Shown: positions 1 through 8,808 of the stretch, in pieces
Numbering within the stretch: position 1 is the first letter of the stretch
Layout: each line of letters begins with the position of its first letter
Position numbers and translations under genes: made by a program
Notes under the pieces: model-generated
Seen by the model: the letters and a program-made list of their open reading frames with translations, nothing else
Database searches by the model: none
Told to the model about the DNA's origin: nothing
NCBI GenBank assembly: GCA_965199285.1
Contig: OZ240687.1
Span: forward strand, 1,302,001 to 1,366,000
DNA from: CBDDGJ01 sp965199285
GTDB taxonomy: Bacteria > Pseudomonadota > Alphaproteobacteria > RS24
Direction of reading: 5' to 3'
Length of the DNA stretch: 64,000 nucleotides

Positions 1-1
1 C

Positions 2-442
2 TTTGGCAGTGCGCAGGCAACACGGCAAGAAGTTGAACAAGCGGCTCGCGCCGCCCAAGCGCATGAGTTTATTATCGCTTTGCCGCAAGGCTATGAAACT
101 ATTTTGGGCGAACGCGGCATCACCCTATCGGGCGGCCAGCGCCAGCGCCTTGCAATTGCGCGTGCTTTGTTACGCAATGCGCCGATTTTATTATTAGATG
201 AGGCAACATCATCTCTGGATGCGCAAAGCGAGGCTTTTATTCAACAGGGGCTGGCGCAACTAATGCAAGGGCGGACAACGCTTATCATTGCGCATCGGCT
301 CGCTACCATCTTAAAAGCCGACCGGATTATTGTCATGGATCAGGGGCAAATTATTGGCGAAGGCACGCATGAAGAATTGCTTCAAAAAAATGAACTTTAT
401 GCGCGGCTAGCGCATTTACAATTTGATCAGGCCGCAGAATGA
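2..442 (+). CDS. ABC exporter ATP-binding domain, C-terminal part (MsbA/ABCB-type), cut by window edge
   Basis: The last 146 residues of an ABC transporter; the membrane domain and Walker A lie before the window. Visible in order are the ABC signature LSGGQRQRLAIARAL, Walker B ILLLDEAT followed by the D-loop SSLD, and the H-loop IAHRL. The spacing and the preceding GYETILGERG match the half-size exporters of the MsbA/ABCB bacterial group, which act in the inner membrane on lipids or hydrophobic substrates. The substrate cannot be told from this fragment. The stop overlaps the start of the next gene by 4 bases (ATGA), so the two are translationally coupled. Confidence 0.9.
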   Translation, partial: FGSAQATRQEVEQAARAAQAHEFIIALPQGYETILGERGITLSGGQRQRLAIARALLRNAPILLLDEATSSLDAQSEAFIQQGLAQLMQGRTTLIIAHRLATILKADRIIVMDQGQIIGEGTHEELLQKNELYARLAHLQFDQAAE

Positions 443-1266
443 GCAGCCCGTCACCGCATGATCCTAAAAAAATGCACGCTTTGTGTCAGCTTGCGCTGGA
501 TGCGGGAGCCTGTATCGCCGCCCATCATCATAAGGGCGTCGAAAAAGAAATAAAAAGCGATAAAAGCATTGTCACCATTGCCGATCGTGAAGCGGAAGAT
601 ATTCTAACCAAAGGCCTGGCGCACATCTTTCCACAAATTCAAGTGATTGGGGAAGAGGCTTGTGCCGAAGACATGCCCTCGCATATTCGCTCACAGTTCT
701 TTTTGCTCGACCCATTAGACGGAACATATGAGTTTGTAAATGGCGGTAAAGACTTCACTGTCAATATTGGTCTTATCAATAATCACTATCCCGTCGCGGG
801 GGTAATTTATGCGCCTTTGCTCGAAGCGCTTTATATTTCTGGCGATGAATGCGCTTATAAAGCAGAGATTGCGCCCGATGGTGATCTGGCAAAAGTTGAT
901 TTTCATCCCCTCCGTACTGATGCGTTTAACACCCAAAAAGGGGTGCGTGTGATTGCCAGCAAATCACACCGCAATGAACGCACCGAAGCGATGATTGAAA
1001 AATTAAATGTGGCGGAACTTGTTGCCACTGGCTCATCGCTAAAATTTTGTGTTATTGCCGAAGGCAAGGCCGATTTTTATCCCCGCTATGGCAGGACAAT
1101 GGAATGGGATACAGCGGCAGGGCAAGCCATATTAGAAGCCGCAGGCGGGCAAGTCTGCTTTACAGATGGTCGCCGCCTGTCTTATGGAAAGCATGAACGG
1201 GGATTAGATAATCCCGATTTTATTGCGTCTGGACAAGAAAACTGGCCGGCGTTTTTGAAAAAATAA
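439..1266 (+). CDS. cysQ: 3'(2'),5'-bisphosphate nucleotidase CysQ (inositol monophosphatase superfamily)
   Basis: 275 residues, the usual CysQ length. The Mg-binding motifs of the superfamily are present: GEE near residue 73, the DPLDGT loop followed by EFVNGGKDFTVNIGLI near 92-110, and EWDTAAGQAILEAAGG near 220. The form DGTxEF followed by FTVNI is typical of CysQ rather than of SuhB or histidinol phosphatase. Known role: hydrolyses 3'-phosphoadenosine 5'-phosphate from sulfate assimilation to AMP. It is translationally coupled to the ABC exporter upstream, an arrangement I read as operon membership rather than shared function. Confidence 0.87.
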   Translation: MSSPSPHDPKKMHALCQLALDAGACIAAHHHKGVEKEIKSDKSIVTIADREAEDILTKGLAHIFPQIQVIGEEACAEDMPSHIRSQFFLLDPLDGTYEFVNGGKDFTVNIGLINNHYPVAGVIYAPLLEALYISGDECAYKAEIAPDGDLAKVDFHPLRTDAFNTQKGVRVIASKSHRNERTEAMIEKLNVAELVATGSSLKFCVIAEGKADFYPRYGRTMEWDTAAGQAILEAAGGQVCFTDGRRLSYGKHERGLDNPDFIASGQENWPAFLKK

Positions 1267-1351
1267 TCAATCAGCACACTCATTATTCTGCTCGAATCAG
1301 AATAGGATTGGGTGGCAAATATAAAGCCATGTGTTTATAGGGAGTCATGCA

Positions 1352-2032
1352 ATGAGCCTATCATATGTAGATCGGTTGTTTCTGCTTATTTTATCTTTCT
1401 TTATGAGCCTAGCCCCTTTGGCAGCACAGGAGATCAATCTGGAAACATCACGCCAATATTTTGAAACACTGGACACGCAAAATAAAAATAATCAAACCCC
1501 CAATATACAAGACCAAAAAAATCCGTCACCCCAACCAAATTCTGCAACACAGGGGTTTACCCAAAACCAAATCGTGATAGAGGTGAGCAAGTTTCTTGGC
1601 GCATCGGCAGAAACAGTCGCTGAGTTGGTTGATCGCGCCTTTCGTAGCTATGGCGCGCCTGATGCCGTTATCCGTGGCGATGAGTTAAATATTGCCGCGA
1701 TCATAGGCGTGCGCTATGGGCGCGGCAACATACAACTTGCCAATGGCGAAACCCATGATATTTATTGGCGCGGTCCCTCGGTTGGGTTTGATGCGGGCGG
1801 CAATGCCTCTAAAAGTTTCACGCTGGTTTATGGTCTAAATAGTCCTGATGAGATTTATTACCGGTTTAGCGGCGTTGATGCCTCTGCCTATTATATTGGT
1901 GGCTTGTCGATGAATTATTTGCAGCGCGACAATATTACATTGGTTCCCATTCGGGTTGGGTTTGGTCTTAAATTAGGCGCGAGTCTTGGCTATCTAAAAT
2001 TTGATCGTGAAGCAAGCTGGTTACCTTTTTAG
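1352..2032 (+). CDS. DUF1134 family exported protein
   Basis: 226 residues from the ATG at 1352, chosen because TAGGGAG lies 8 bases upstream; a GTG seven codons earlier (1331) has no such site. The N-terminus is a signal peptide (hydrophobic LFLLILSFFMSLAPLAA). After a low-complexity Asn/Gln/Pro linker (about residues 30-70) comes the conserved domain, with WRGPSVGFDAGGNASKSFTLVY, YYIGGLSMNYLQ and a C-terminal GASLGYLKF segment. This is the alphaproteobacterial DUF1134 family, glycine-rich and probably periplasmic or outer-membrane associated. No biochemical role is established. Confidence 0.85.
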   Translation: MSLSYVDRLFLLILSFFMSLAPLAAQEINLETSRQYFETLDTQNKNNQTPNIQDQKNPSPQPNSATQGFTQNQIVIEVSKFLGASAETVAELVDRAFRSYGAPDAVIRGDELNIAAIIGVRYGRGNIQLANGETHDIYWRGPSVGFDAGGNASKSFTLVYGLNSPDEIYYRFSGVDASAYYIGGLSMNYLQRDNITLVPIRVGFGLKLGASLGYLKFDREASWLPF

Positions 2033-2047
2033 CTTAAGCCTGATCAA

Positions 2048-3412
2048 TTAGATCGTAAGGCGCAATAAATCATCCATCACGGTTTCCAAATGCCGCAAGC
2101 TGTTACAGACTTGGACATGATGGCAATATGCGCCGAGCCTTTGCATCTCGCTGTCACCCGTATTCCATAGCGGTTTAATTTCAGGGTTCAACCAAATCAC
2201 CCGCTTGGCGCGATTACTCATATCTTTCACAATATGATGACCGGGATCGCCATAATTAGAGCGCGCATCACCCAAAATCATAATTGTGGTGCGATGGTCA
2301 ATATCATCCAGCACCATGTCAGATAACTCTTGCAATGATAATCCATAATCCGAACTGCCGTGACTATAATTATTCAAAATTTCAGTCATTGCGTCTTCCG
2401 CATCCATGTCAGACAGCACATCCGTCACCTCCCCGCAATGGCCAGAAAAAGCAAAGCTGCGGGTCTTGGGCATCACTTCATCCAGACTATAGAGGAACAT
2501 TAATAAAAACCGTGCCACCGCCGCGACCGAGCCAGACACATCACACATCACAATCAGACGGGGGCGGTTTATATGGGTACGCTTATTGATAAGCTCAAAT
2601 AATATGCCATCATTGCGTTGATTATGGCGCAACGTCCGGCGAATATCGACCACCCCGCGCCGCGCTTTTTTCTTGCGGCGGCTATGCAGGCTCGCCAGCC
2701 GTTTCGCCAAACGTTGAATGAGTTGGCGCATAATATGCATGTCCGCGCGGTCAACATTCGACAGGCGAATATTATATAATATCTCTTCGCGCAACTGCCG
2801 GCCTACATTGGCGGTGCGCATGGCGATTTGTTGTTCAACATAATCACGCACTGCCGCCAATGCACGCGTGCGGGCTTGTTCCAAATCCGACAGCCGTTCG
2901 GCCGCCCCTTCATGACGGGCATCGCGAATGGCTTGTTCTAATGTTTCAACCCCCATTTGCTCTAAAATCTGGCGGGTAAACAAGCCTTGCTGGGTGAACA
3001 GTTTCGCGTTTTGCAAATTTGTATTGCCTACCGCTTGCATCATGGCTTGCGCGAAAGCGGCTTGGTCTTCGCCGGTAAATAGCGATAGGGCTTCATCCTG
3101 CTCCCCTTCAACTACATCATCACGCTCTTCATTTTCCGATTCACTATTTTCTCCCGTCTCTGTTTCTGGCTCGCCCTCTTCTTCTGTTTCTGTATGAGGT
3201 TCGGGGCTACGAAAATAGGTTTCAAAACACTCATCGAAATAGTGCTTTTCAAGCTCGGTTTTGGCAAGCGCGTGCGATAGCGCCGCTTTCAAGACGCTTC
3301 GATTTTCAACCCCTATCGTTTCTATCACGGCCGCCGCATCAAGCGATTCAGAGGTTGATATGCGTATATCAGAAGCCCGTAAGACTTTGATAAAATCGCC
3401 AAGCATAAACAT
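2048..3412 (-). CDS. VWA domain protein, CoxE-like
   Basis: 454 residues. The C-terminal half carries a von Willebrand A domain with the MIDAS signature DVSGS (in VMCDVSGSVAAVARFLL), a later SSDYG and ILGDARSN. The N-terminus (GDFIKVLRASDIRISTSESLDA) is the CoxE/DUF VWA-containing type. A very acidic linker (Glu/Asp/Thr rich, about residues 70-110) separates the two. It lies 2 bases downstream of a MoxR-type AAA+ ATPase. MoxR-VWA pairs act as chaperones or metal-insertion systems; here there is no carbon monoxide dehydrogenase gene nearby, so the client is unknown. Confidence 0.85.
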   Translation of the reverse strand: MFMLGDFIKVLRASDIRISTSESLDAAAVIETIGVENRSVLKAALSHALAKTELEKHYFDECFETYFRSPEPHTETEEEGEPETETGENSESENEERDDVVEGEQDEALSLFTGEDQAAFAQAMMQAVGNTNLQNAKLFTQQGLFTRQILEQMGVETLEQAIRDARHEGAAERLSDLEQARTRALAAVRDYVEQQIAMRTANVGRQLREEILYNIRLSNVDRADMHIMRQLIQRLAKRLASLHSRRKKKARRGVVDIRRTLRHNQRNDGILFELINKRTHINRPRLIVMCDVSGSVAAVARFLLMFLYSLDEVMPKTRSFAFSGHCGEVTDVLSDMDAEDAMTEILNNYSHGSSDYGLSLQELSDMVLDDIDHRTTIMILGDARSNYGDPGHHIVKDMSNRAKRVIWLNPEIKPLWNTGDSEMQRLGAYCHHVQVCNSLRHLETVMDDLLRLTI

Positions 3413-3414
3413 GA

Positions 3415-4368
3415 CTAGGGCGATGCTTTCAAATCACGCAAGATGGATTTTGTCTCGCTTTCGGCCATTTCAATATCGGAACGAAATTTAAGCAATACGT
3501 TAAGCGTGTCATAGACAAATTCCGGCTCCAGCTCTTTCACATGCAACAGAACAAGGGTGCGCGCCCAATCGATTGTCTCGCTAATGGCGGGTGGTTTTTT
3601 GAGGTCGAGCTGCCGCAAAGCGGCGACAAAGCTCACCAGCTTATGGCGCAATTCTTGGTCAAGCTCGGGCACGCGCTTGGCGATAATCCGCGCCTCGCGC
3701 TCCATATCCGGAAACGGAATATATAAATGCAAGCACCGCCGTTTGAGCGCATCGCCAATCTCGCGAGTATTATTGGACGTTAAAAACACTAAGGGCTTAT
3801 GGCGGGCGGTGATGGTTCCCAATTCGGGAACCGAAACCTGATATTCTGATAAGAGTTCCAGCAAAAATGCCTCAAACTCATTATCCGATTTGTCGATTTC
3901 ATCAATCAGCAAAACCGCGCTCTGCTCGCACCGCAAGGCGTGCAAAAGCGGGCGCGGCAATAAAAATTGTTCGGAAAAGAAAATATCTTCAAACCCCTCC
4001 AGCTTTTGCATGGATTGGGAAAGATCGGTTGCCCCTTGCATCACATCGCCAAGTTTTTCACGCAGCACTTGCGTGTAAAGAAGCTGCTTGCCATATTGCC
4101 ATTCATAAAGCGCCTTGCTTTCATCCAACCCCTCATAACATTGCAGGCGGATGAGCGGATTATCCCAATATTGCGCGGCCGCTTTGGCAAGCTCGGTTTT
4201 GCCAACCCCTGGTGGGCCTTCTACCAATAAAGGCTTATCCAAAGCGCGCGCCACATAAAGTGCGGTGGCAATTTGCGTATCACAAATATAGCCCTTATCA
4301 TCAAAGCCTGCCGAAATATGCTCAATCGCCGCTTGTGCTGATGGTTGTTTTGCCGCCTGTTTTGTCAT
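3415..4368 (-). CDS. MoxR-family AAA+ ATPase (CoxD-like)
   Basis: 317 residues starting after a strong GGAGGGAG site. Walker A GPPGVGKTE (about residue 53), Walker B LLIDEIDKSD (about 155), sensor-1 FLTSNNTRE and the arginine-finger region DALKRRCLHLYIPFP are all present. The protein is of the MoxR subfamily paired with CoxE-like VWA proteins. The pair is two-gene and tightly spaced, so the ATPase presumably remodels its client together with the VWA partner. Confidence 0.9.
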   Translation of the reverse strand: MTKQAAKQPSAQAAIEHISAGFDDKGYICDTQIATALYVARALDKPLLVEGPPGVGKTELAKAAAQYWDNPLIRLQCYEGLDESKALYEWQYGKQLLYTQVLREKLGDVMQGATDLSQSMQKLEGFEDIFFSEQFLLPRPLLHALRCEQSAVLLIDEIDKSDNEFEAFLLELLSEYQVSVPELGTITARHKPLVFLTSNNTREIGDALKRRCLHLYIPFPDMEREARIIAKRVPELDQELRHKLVSFVAALRQLDLKKPPAISETIDWARTLVLLHVKELEPEFVYDTLNVLLKFRSDIEMAESETKSILRDLKASP

Positions 4369-4408
4369 TATTCAATTCTCCCTCCGCCCTTATTTAGCGG
4401 AAAGCCCT

Positions 4409-5650
4409 CTATCGTGCAATCATCTGCATGTGTTTTAGCAGCGACGGGGTGGCATAGCCATCAGCGATTTTCCCATGCTTAATCTGATATTGTCTTATCG
4501 CCGCAAGCGTTTGCGCGCCTGGTACGCCATCAATCCGGTCAATCTGATAGCGCAATTTTTTAAGCAAGGATTGAAGCTGCTTCACTTCCGCTGGATGCAA
4601 TGGCCGCGCATCTTGTGGCCACGCCAAAAATGCCGGTGGGCTTCCAGCCAATAAATCGCTCAACATGCCCGCGCTTAGCGCATAAGCAGGGGCAACATTA
4701 TAGCGCATGAGAGCGAAAAAATTCTGCGTCACTAAAAAGGCAGGGCCTTGATGTCCGGCCGGTAGGAAGATTGCCGTATCGCCCCAATCATCAAAAAAGG
4801 GCTGCTTACTGGTCACCCCAATTTTGCGCCAATAGGCGGCAGGGCGCGGGCGTTTCAGCGCGGCAAGCTGATAGTTAAAATTGTCTGGCAATGTGACGGG
4901 AATCCCCCACGGCAGATAACGCTGCCAGCCGGATACTTTCAGATAATTGGCTGCCGAGCCCATCGCATCTTTGGGATTATTCCATATATCGCGCTTGCCG
5001 TCACCCGTCTCATCAACCGCATAGCCTAAAAATGTGGTCGGGATAAATTGCGTATGCCCCATTGCGCCCGCCCATGAGCCTTTGAAATCATCTAACCCGA
5101 CATCGCCAGATTGAAGAATCTCTAAAGCGGCGAGAATTTGCTGGCGGCCAAATTTTGCACGCCGCCCCTCATAGCCGAGACTGGCAAGAGCGCGGAGCAC
5201 TGAAAAATTACCTTTATAAGTGCCATAATTGGTTTCCATGCCCCAAATGGCGATAATAATTCCGGGTGGCACGCCATATTTTTTCTCCAACCCTTGTAAA
5301 AAGGCCGCATAAGTTTCTGTTTTTTCACGACCCTGTTGGAGCCGTTTTGCGGTAATCATATGCGCCAAATATTCCCATATGGGCCGCACATATTCAGGTT
5401 GGGTGCTAGCTAATTCACGCACGCGCGGATTGGGGGTAAGGGTGCTGAGATGCGCGATAAAAGGCTCGGATATACCGTTTTTTCGTGCTTCGGCCTGCAC
5501 CGCTTTTATCCAAGCTACAAAGGCTGGGTTTTGTTTCACTTGCGCCTGTGTTTGAGCCTGAGCCTGGGTCTGTGCTTGAGCTTGGGCGGTGGCCAACATC
5601 ATCCCCATCGTGCCAACAAACGCCAACAGGGCAATAGAGAGATATTTCAT
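4409..5650 (-). CDS. Lytic murein transglycosylase, MltB/SLT_2 family with peptidoglycan-binding domain
   Basis: 413 residues. Signal peptide (ALLAFVGTMGMMLATAQA), then a stretch of Ala-Gln/Thr-Gln repeats (about residues 22-38), then the SLT_2 catalytic domain with catalytic Glu in IWGMETNYGTYKGNF and the conserved AMGHTQFIPTTF. The C-terminal 60 residues (LQSLLKKLRYQIDRIDGVPG and following) form a PG_binding_1 domain. It cleaves peptidoglycan glycan strands in the periplasm with 1,6-anhydro-MurNAc formation. Its start is 1 base after the stop of hpf. Confidence 0.9.
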   Translation of the reverse strand: MKYLSIALLAFVGTMGMMLATAQAQAQTQAQAQTQAQVKQNPAFVAWIKAVQAEARKNGISEPFIAHLSTLTPNPRVRELASTQPEYVRPIWEYLAHMITAKRLQQGREKTETYAAFLQGLEKKYGVPPGIIIAIWGMETNYGTYKGNFSVLRALASLGYEGRRAKFGRQQILAALEILQSGDVGLDDFKGSWAGAMGHTQFIPTTFLGYAVDETGDGKRDIWNNPKDAMGSAANYLKVSGWQRYLPWGIPVTLPDNFNYQLAALKRPRPAAYWRKIGVTSKQPFFDDWGDTAIFLPAGHQGPAFLVTQNFFALMRYNVAPAYALSAGMLSDLLAGSPPAFLAWPQDARPLHPAEVKQLQSLLKKLRYQIDRIDGVPGAQTLAAIRQYQIKHGKIADGYATPSLLKHMQMIAR

Positions 5651-5651
5651 A

Positions 5652-6230
5652 TCAGGATACTTCCATCCAGCCTATCATGCCATCATTGCGTTTATGGACG
5701 AGGCTTGGCACGGGCGCGGCATCGGCATTTTTCTGATGCAGGAACAAAACATATTCTTCGCCCTCTTCTAAAATCTCAATCGCCGCGGCAATGCTTAAGA
5801 CCGGCCAATCCGTGCTGCGTTCAATGATAATTGCGGGCGCGCCATCAGGGATTTCGCCAGTGGTAAATTGAGCAGAAATCTCTGCCGCCGAAAGCTGTTC
5901 GGCGGGAAGGGCGTTAGCATGTTTATCACTATGGCTGGTCAGTTTTCGCTTATGACGGCGCAGCTGTTTGGCCAGACGCTCAAGCGCCCGATCAAAACTT
6001 TGATATACCTCGCCCTCATCCGCGCCTGCCTGCATATGCATGCCACTATCAATATGCGCCGCAATATCGCAATGATAGCCAATCCGGCTTTTTGAAAAGG
6101 TTATTTTTACATCTGCACTTTCAACATTATGCGGAAAATATTTTGCGATTATTTCCGCCACCCGCCCTTCCACATATTCGCGCAAAGCGTCACCTGTTTC
6201 CATTTGTTTTCCTGAAATATGAATTGCCAT
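5652..6230 (-). CDS. hpf: Ribosome hibernation promoting factor, long form
   Basis: 192 residues: an N-terminal S30AE/YfiA domain (about 1-105, starting MAIHISGKQMETGDALREYV) and a C-terminal dimerisation domain (about 130-190, with GEEYVLFLHQKNADA and VHKRNDGMIGWME). Long HPF joins 70S ribosomes into inactive 100S dimers in stationary phase. A GGAGGAG site precedes the ATG. In many alphaproteobacteria this gene follows lptB and rpoN; no rpoN is present here. Confidence 0.92.
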   Translation of the reverse strand: MAIHISGKQMETGDALREYVEGRVAEIIAKYFPHNVESADVKITFSKSRIGYHCDIAAHIDSGMHMQAGADEGEVYQSFDRALERLAKQLRRHKRKLTSHSDKHANALPAEQLSAAEISAQFTTGEIPDGAPAIIIERSTDWPVLSIAAAIEILEEGEEYVLFLHQKNADAAPVPSLVHKRNDGMIGWMEVS

Positions 6231-6307
6231 AAATCTCCTCCAGCTAGCTTCTTATCGTGCCTTGCTTTTTGTAAAAAGTCCACCCGCTTAAGATGATTCA
6301 ATAAATA

Positions 6308-7078
6308 TTAAAGTGTAAATTCATCGCCAAGATAATAGCGCTTTACCTCTTCATTTCCAATAATCTCATCCGGTGTCCCTTGCATTAAAATCCGCCCATC
6401 ATGGATGATAACCGCGGCATCAACTGTGCCGAGCGTTTCGCGCACATTATGGTCTGTTATCAGCACGCCGATATTTTTATCCGTAAGCTGCGCAATCAGA
6501 GCGCGTATATCCCCCACCGCGATCGGATCGACACCGGCAAAGGGCTCATCTAGTAAAATATATTGCGGGTTTGAGGCGAGCGTACGGGCGATTTCAACCC
6601 GCCGCCTTTCGCCGCCCGAAAGCGCCCCACCATATATATCTCGTAAATGGCTTACCGAAAACTCATCCAGCAATTCATAAAGACGCGCATATTGGTGTTC
6701 ACGTTCAGGGTAAACCGTCTGTAAAATCGATAAAATATTTTCTTCTACTGTCAAATCTTTGAAAATCGAGGCCTCTTGCGGTAAATAGCCAAGCCCCAGC
6801 CGGGCGCGGCGATACATGGGTAGGCTGGTTACATCCATATCATTGAGAAAAATCCGTCCACTATCAGGGCGAATAAGCCCCATAATCATATAGAAACTGG
6901 TTGTCTTGCCAGCCCCATTAGGCCCAAGCAACCCGATTGCCTGATTTTGCTGTAAATGCAAAGAAATACGATCAACAACTTTACGCTTTTTGAAACTTTT
7001 GCTTATATGTTGCACCTGAAGCCCATGCGCTAATGCGCTTTGTTCATCTCCCTTATCTGTCATCTTCATCTGCGTCAT
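6308..7078 (-). CDS. lptB: Lipopolysaccharide export ABC transporter ATPase LptB
   Basis: 256 residues. Walker A GPNGAGKTTS, Q-loop region LPQEASIF, signature LSGGERRRVEIAR, Walker B ILLDEPFAGVD and H-loop ITDHNVRE are those of LptB. It powers LPS extraction from the inner membrane with LptF/G and LptC. It lies 18 bases after the LptC-LptA fusion gene, supporting one transport operon. The first 20 residues are longer than usual and no clear ribosome site precedes the ATG, so the start is uncertain. Confidence 0.93.
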   Translation of the reverse strand: MTQMKMTDKGDEQSALAHGLQVQHISKSFKKRKVVDRISLHLQQNQAIGLLGPNGAGKTTSFYMIMGLIRPDSGRIFLNDMDVTSLPMYRRARLGLGYLPQEASIFKDLTVEENILSILQTVYPEREHQYARLYELLDEFSVSHLRDIYGGALSGGERRRVEIARTLASNPQYILLDEPFAGVDPIAVGDIRALIAQLTDKNIGVLITDHNVRETLGTVDAAVIIHDGRILMQGTPDEIIGNEEVKRYYLGDEFTL

Positions 7079-7096
7079 AAAATTAAGGATAAGCGA

Positions 7097-8152
7097 TTAA
7101 TCAGCTTTTGGCAATTCTTGTGATGAGATTGGGGGCGGCGCTTTTTTGCGCGGCTGTAAAACGGCTTTTACCCGTTTGCCCCCCTGTTTATCTTGTTGCG
7201 CTTTCACCACGCCGGCTTTATCTTGTTGGCTAAGGTCAATGATCATCTCATCCCCTTTAACCAATTGTCCAATATCAGTTTCATTTTCTGAGCTTGCAAT
7301 CACATTACCGCCCAAAACAATCACTTGTTGATCGGGCTTATAACGCCCCCAATGACTTGTAAAATGCCGCCCATCCGCAAGTTTTATGCGTAAATCAGTA
7401 TGCGCATAAATTTCTTCAATATTTTCATTGTCATCAAATTGAACCTGCATCAACGCGCTACGCAAATCAATATCATCATTAGTAAGGTGAACGCGGTTTC
7501 GAAACTCACCCCATAATTTGGGGCGATTGAGGGTAAAGATTTCGCTGTTAATAATTGTCATCTGGCCGGTTTTACTCTCGCCTTGCAAGGTAATATTGGA
7601 TTGAAACAGCTCGATATTTTTCTCAAGGTCAAATTCATATTGCCCCGCTTGCAACTCACCCATAGGAGCAGAAAGCGTAACCGGTTGTAGGGATTGAATG
7701 CGATTTTCTTTTAGCAATATTTGGCTATCGCCTGCCATCATACTCTGCCCATTTTGATCATTCACAATCACCGGCGTAAACAGCCAGAGACGTTCATTCT
7801 CCGGCAGATATTGTCCTGCCGGGGCGGCAAGCATCATTTGCCCTTCAGCTTTAGCGAATGCGGCATCAATCTCATAGAGGGAGACCATTTTCGCCGCCTG
7901 CGAGGGACTCACCGCACGTGCGGCGGTGACCAGATAATCTTTGCCATTTACCTGTTGCCCCTTTAGGCGCATATTATGAATCTCGATTTGCTGTGCGTCG
8001 CGTGCAGTTTGCAAATCTATCGGTGGGATGGAAATAAAATTTTGCTGCAAATCCGTTAAGACAAAAAGGCTCAGCGCCAAAATAAGCGTCATCGAGACAA
8101 GCCCCCATTTAAGCTGGCGGCGGCGAAATGAGAATGGTGAAAAACGTCGCAT
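7097..8152 (-). CDS. Fused LptC-LptA lipopolysaccharide transport bridge protein
   Basis: 351 residues from the ATG at 8152 (a GTG two codons earlier is possible). One N-terminal membrane segment (LVSMTLILALSLFVL) is followed by an LptC-like beta-jellyroll (about 40-195, with GQQVNGKDYLVTAARA and a YEFDLEKNIELFQ strand) and then by an OstA/LptA-like segment (about 195-320: VHLTNDDIDLRSALMQV, VLGGNVIASSENETDIG, KGDEMIIDLS). LptC alone is about 190 residues. Alphaproteobacteria usually have separate lptC and lptA genes before lptB; here one frame occupies both places. The basic C-terminal tail is probably unstructured. Confidence 0.75.
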   Translation of the reverse strand: MRRFSPFSFRRRQLKWGLVSMTLILALSLFVLTDLQQNFISIPPIDLQTARDAQQIEIHNMRLKGQQVNGKDYLVTAARAVSPSQAAKMVSLYEIDAAFAKAEGQMMLAAPAGQYLPENERLWLFTPVIVNDQNGQSMMAGDSQILLKENRIQSLQPVTLSAPMGELQAGQYEFDLEKNIELFQSNITLQGESKTGQMTIINSEIFTLNRPKLWGEFRNRVHLTNDDIDLRSALMQVQFDDNENIEEIYAHTDLRIKLADGRHFTSHWGRYKPDQQVIVLGGNVIASSENETDIGQLVKGDEMIIDLSQQDKAGVVKAQQDKQGGKRVKAVLQPRKKAPPPISSQELPKAD

Positions 8153-8169
8153 CTTCACATTTGCTTATC

Positions 8170-8790
8170 TCATGAATGCGAAAAAATATCCATATCTTCA
8201 AAACCGGCGAGATCCATTGCGGCGCGCACCAGCACAAAATCAAAACAGGCTTGCGCCATAGGTCGCCGCCCTTCACGGTCAAGCATCGCTTCGAGCTTAT
8301 CTTTTAGCAGGTGCAGATACAGTACATCGCTTGCGGCATAGCGTAATTGCTCATCAGATAAGGAAGTCGCCCCCCAATCCGAGCTTTGTTGCTGTTTGGA
8401 TAAATCAACCTCCACTAATTCCCGACACAAATCTTTAAGCCCGTGCCGATCCGTATAGGTGCGGGTTAGTTTTGAAGCAATTTTTGTACACCATAAGGGC
8501 GCGGCATGGACGTTCAGATATTTCGCAATCACCGCAACATCAAAACGGGCATAGTGAAAAATTTTCACAATGCTACGGTCTTCCAATAATTTCTTAAGGT
8601 TTGGCGCATCATATTGGTCGCGCTCAAACTGCACCAGATGCGCCGTGCCGTCACCACTGGAAATCTGAAGCAAGCACAATCGATCACGCTCCGGATTTAG
8701 CCCCAAAGTCTCTGTATCAATCGCTACACTGCCTGAAAATTCCAGCCCGTCGGGCAAATCGTTTTTATGTAATATAATATCCGCACTCAT
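8170..8790 (-). CDS. rnd: Ribonuclease D, short form (3'-5' exonuclease domain only)
   Basis: 206 residues, covering the DEDDy exonuclease domain but lacking the HRDC domains of E. coli RNase D. Exo I is AIDTETLGL, Exo II is FHYARFDVAVIAKYL, Exo III is YAASDVLYLHLL. It trims tRNA and other small RNA 3' ends. The short form beside lptC is the normal alphaproteobacterial arrangement. Its stop is 17 bases before the LptC-LptA start. Confidence 0.88.
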   Translation of the reverse strand: MSADIILHKNDLPDGLEFSGSVAIDTETLGLNPERDRLCLLQISSGDGTAHLVQFERDQYDAPNLKKLLEDRSIVKIFHYARFDVAVIAKYLNVHAAPLWCTKIASKLTRTYTDRHGLKDLCRELVEVDLSKQQQSSDWGATSLSDEQLRYAASDVLYLHLLKDKLEAMLDREGRRPMAQACFDFVLVRAAMDLAGFEDMDIFSHS

Positions 8791-8808
8791 AATCTTATCA
8801 TCCCTTTA

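Noticed and set aside
3541..4397. Plus-strand frames opposite the MoxR gene
   Set aside because: Overlapping short frames with no start signals, all against a clearly coding AAA+ gene.
5522..5590. Repeated CTTGAGC/CCTGAGC pattern considered as a CRISPR-like or regulatory repeat
   Set aside because: It is the coding of the Ala-Gln-Thr-Gln low-complexity stretch after the transglycosylase signal peptide; units are 6-12 bases with no spacers.
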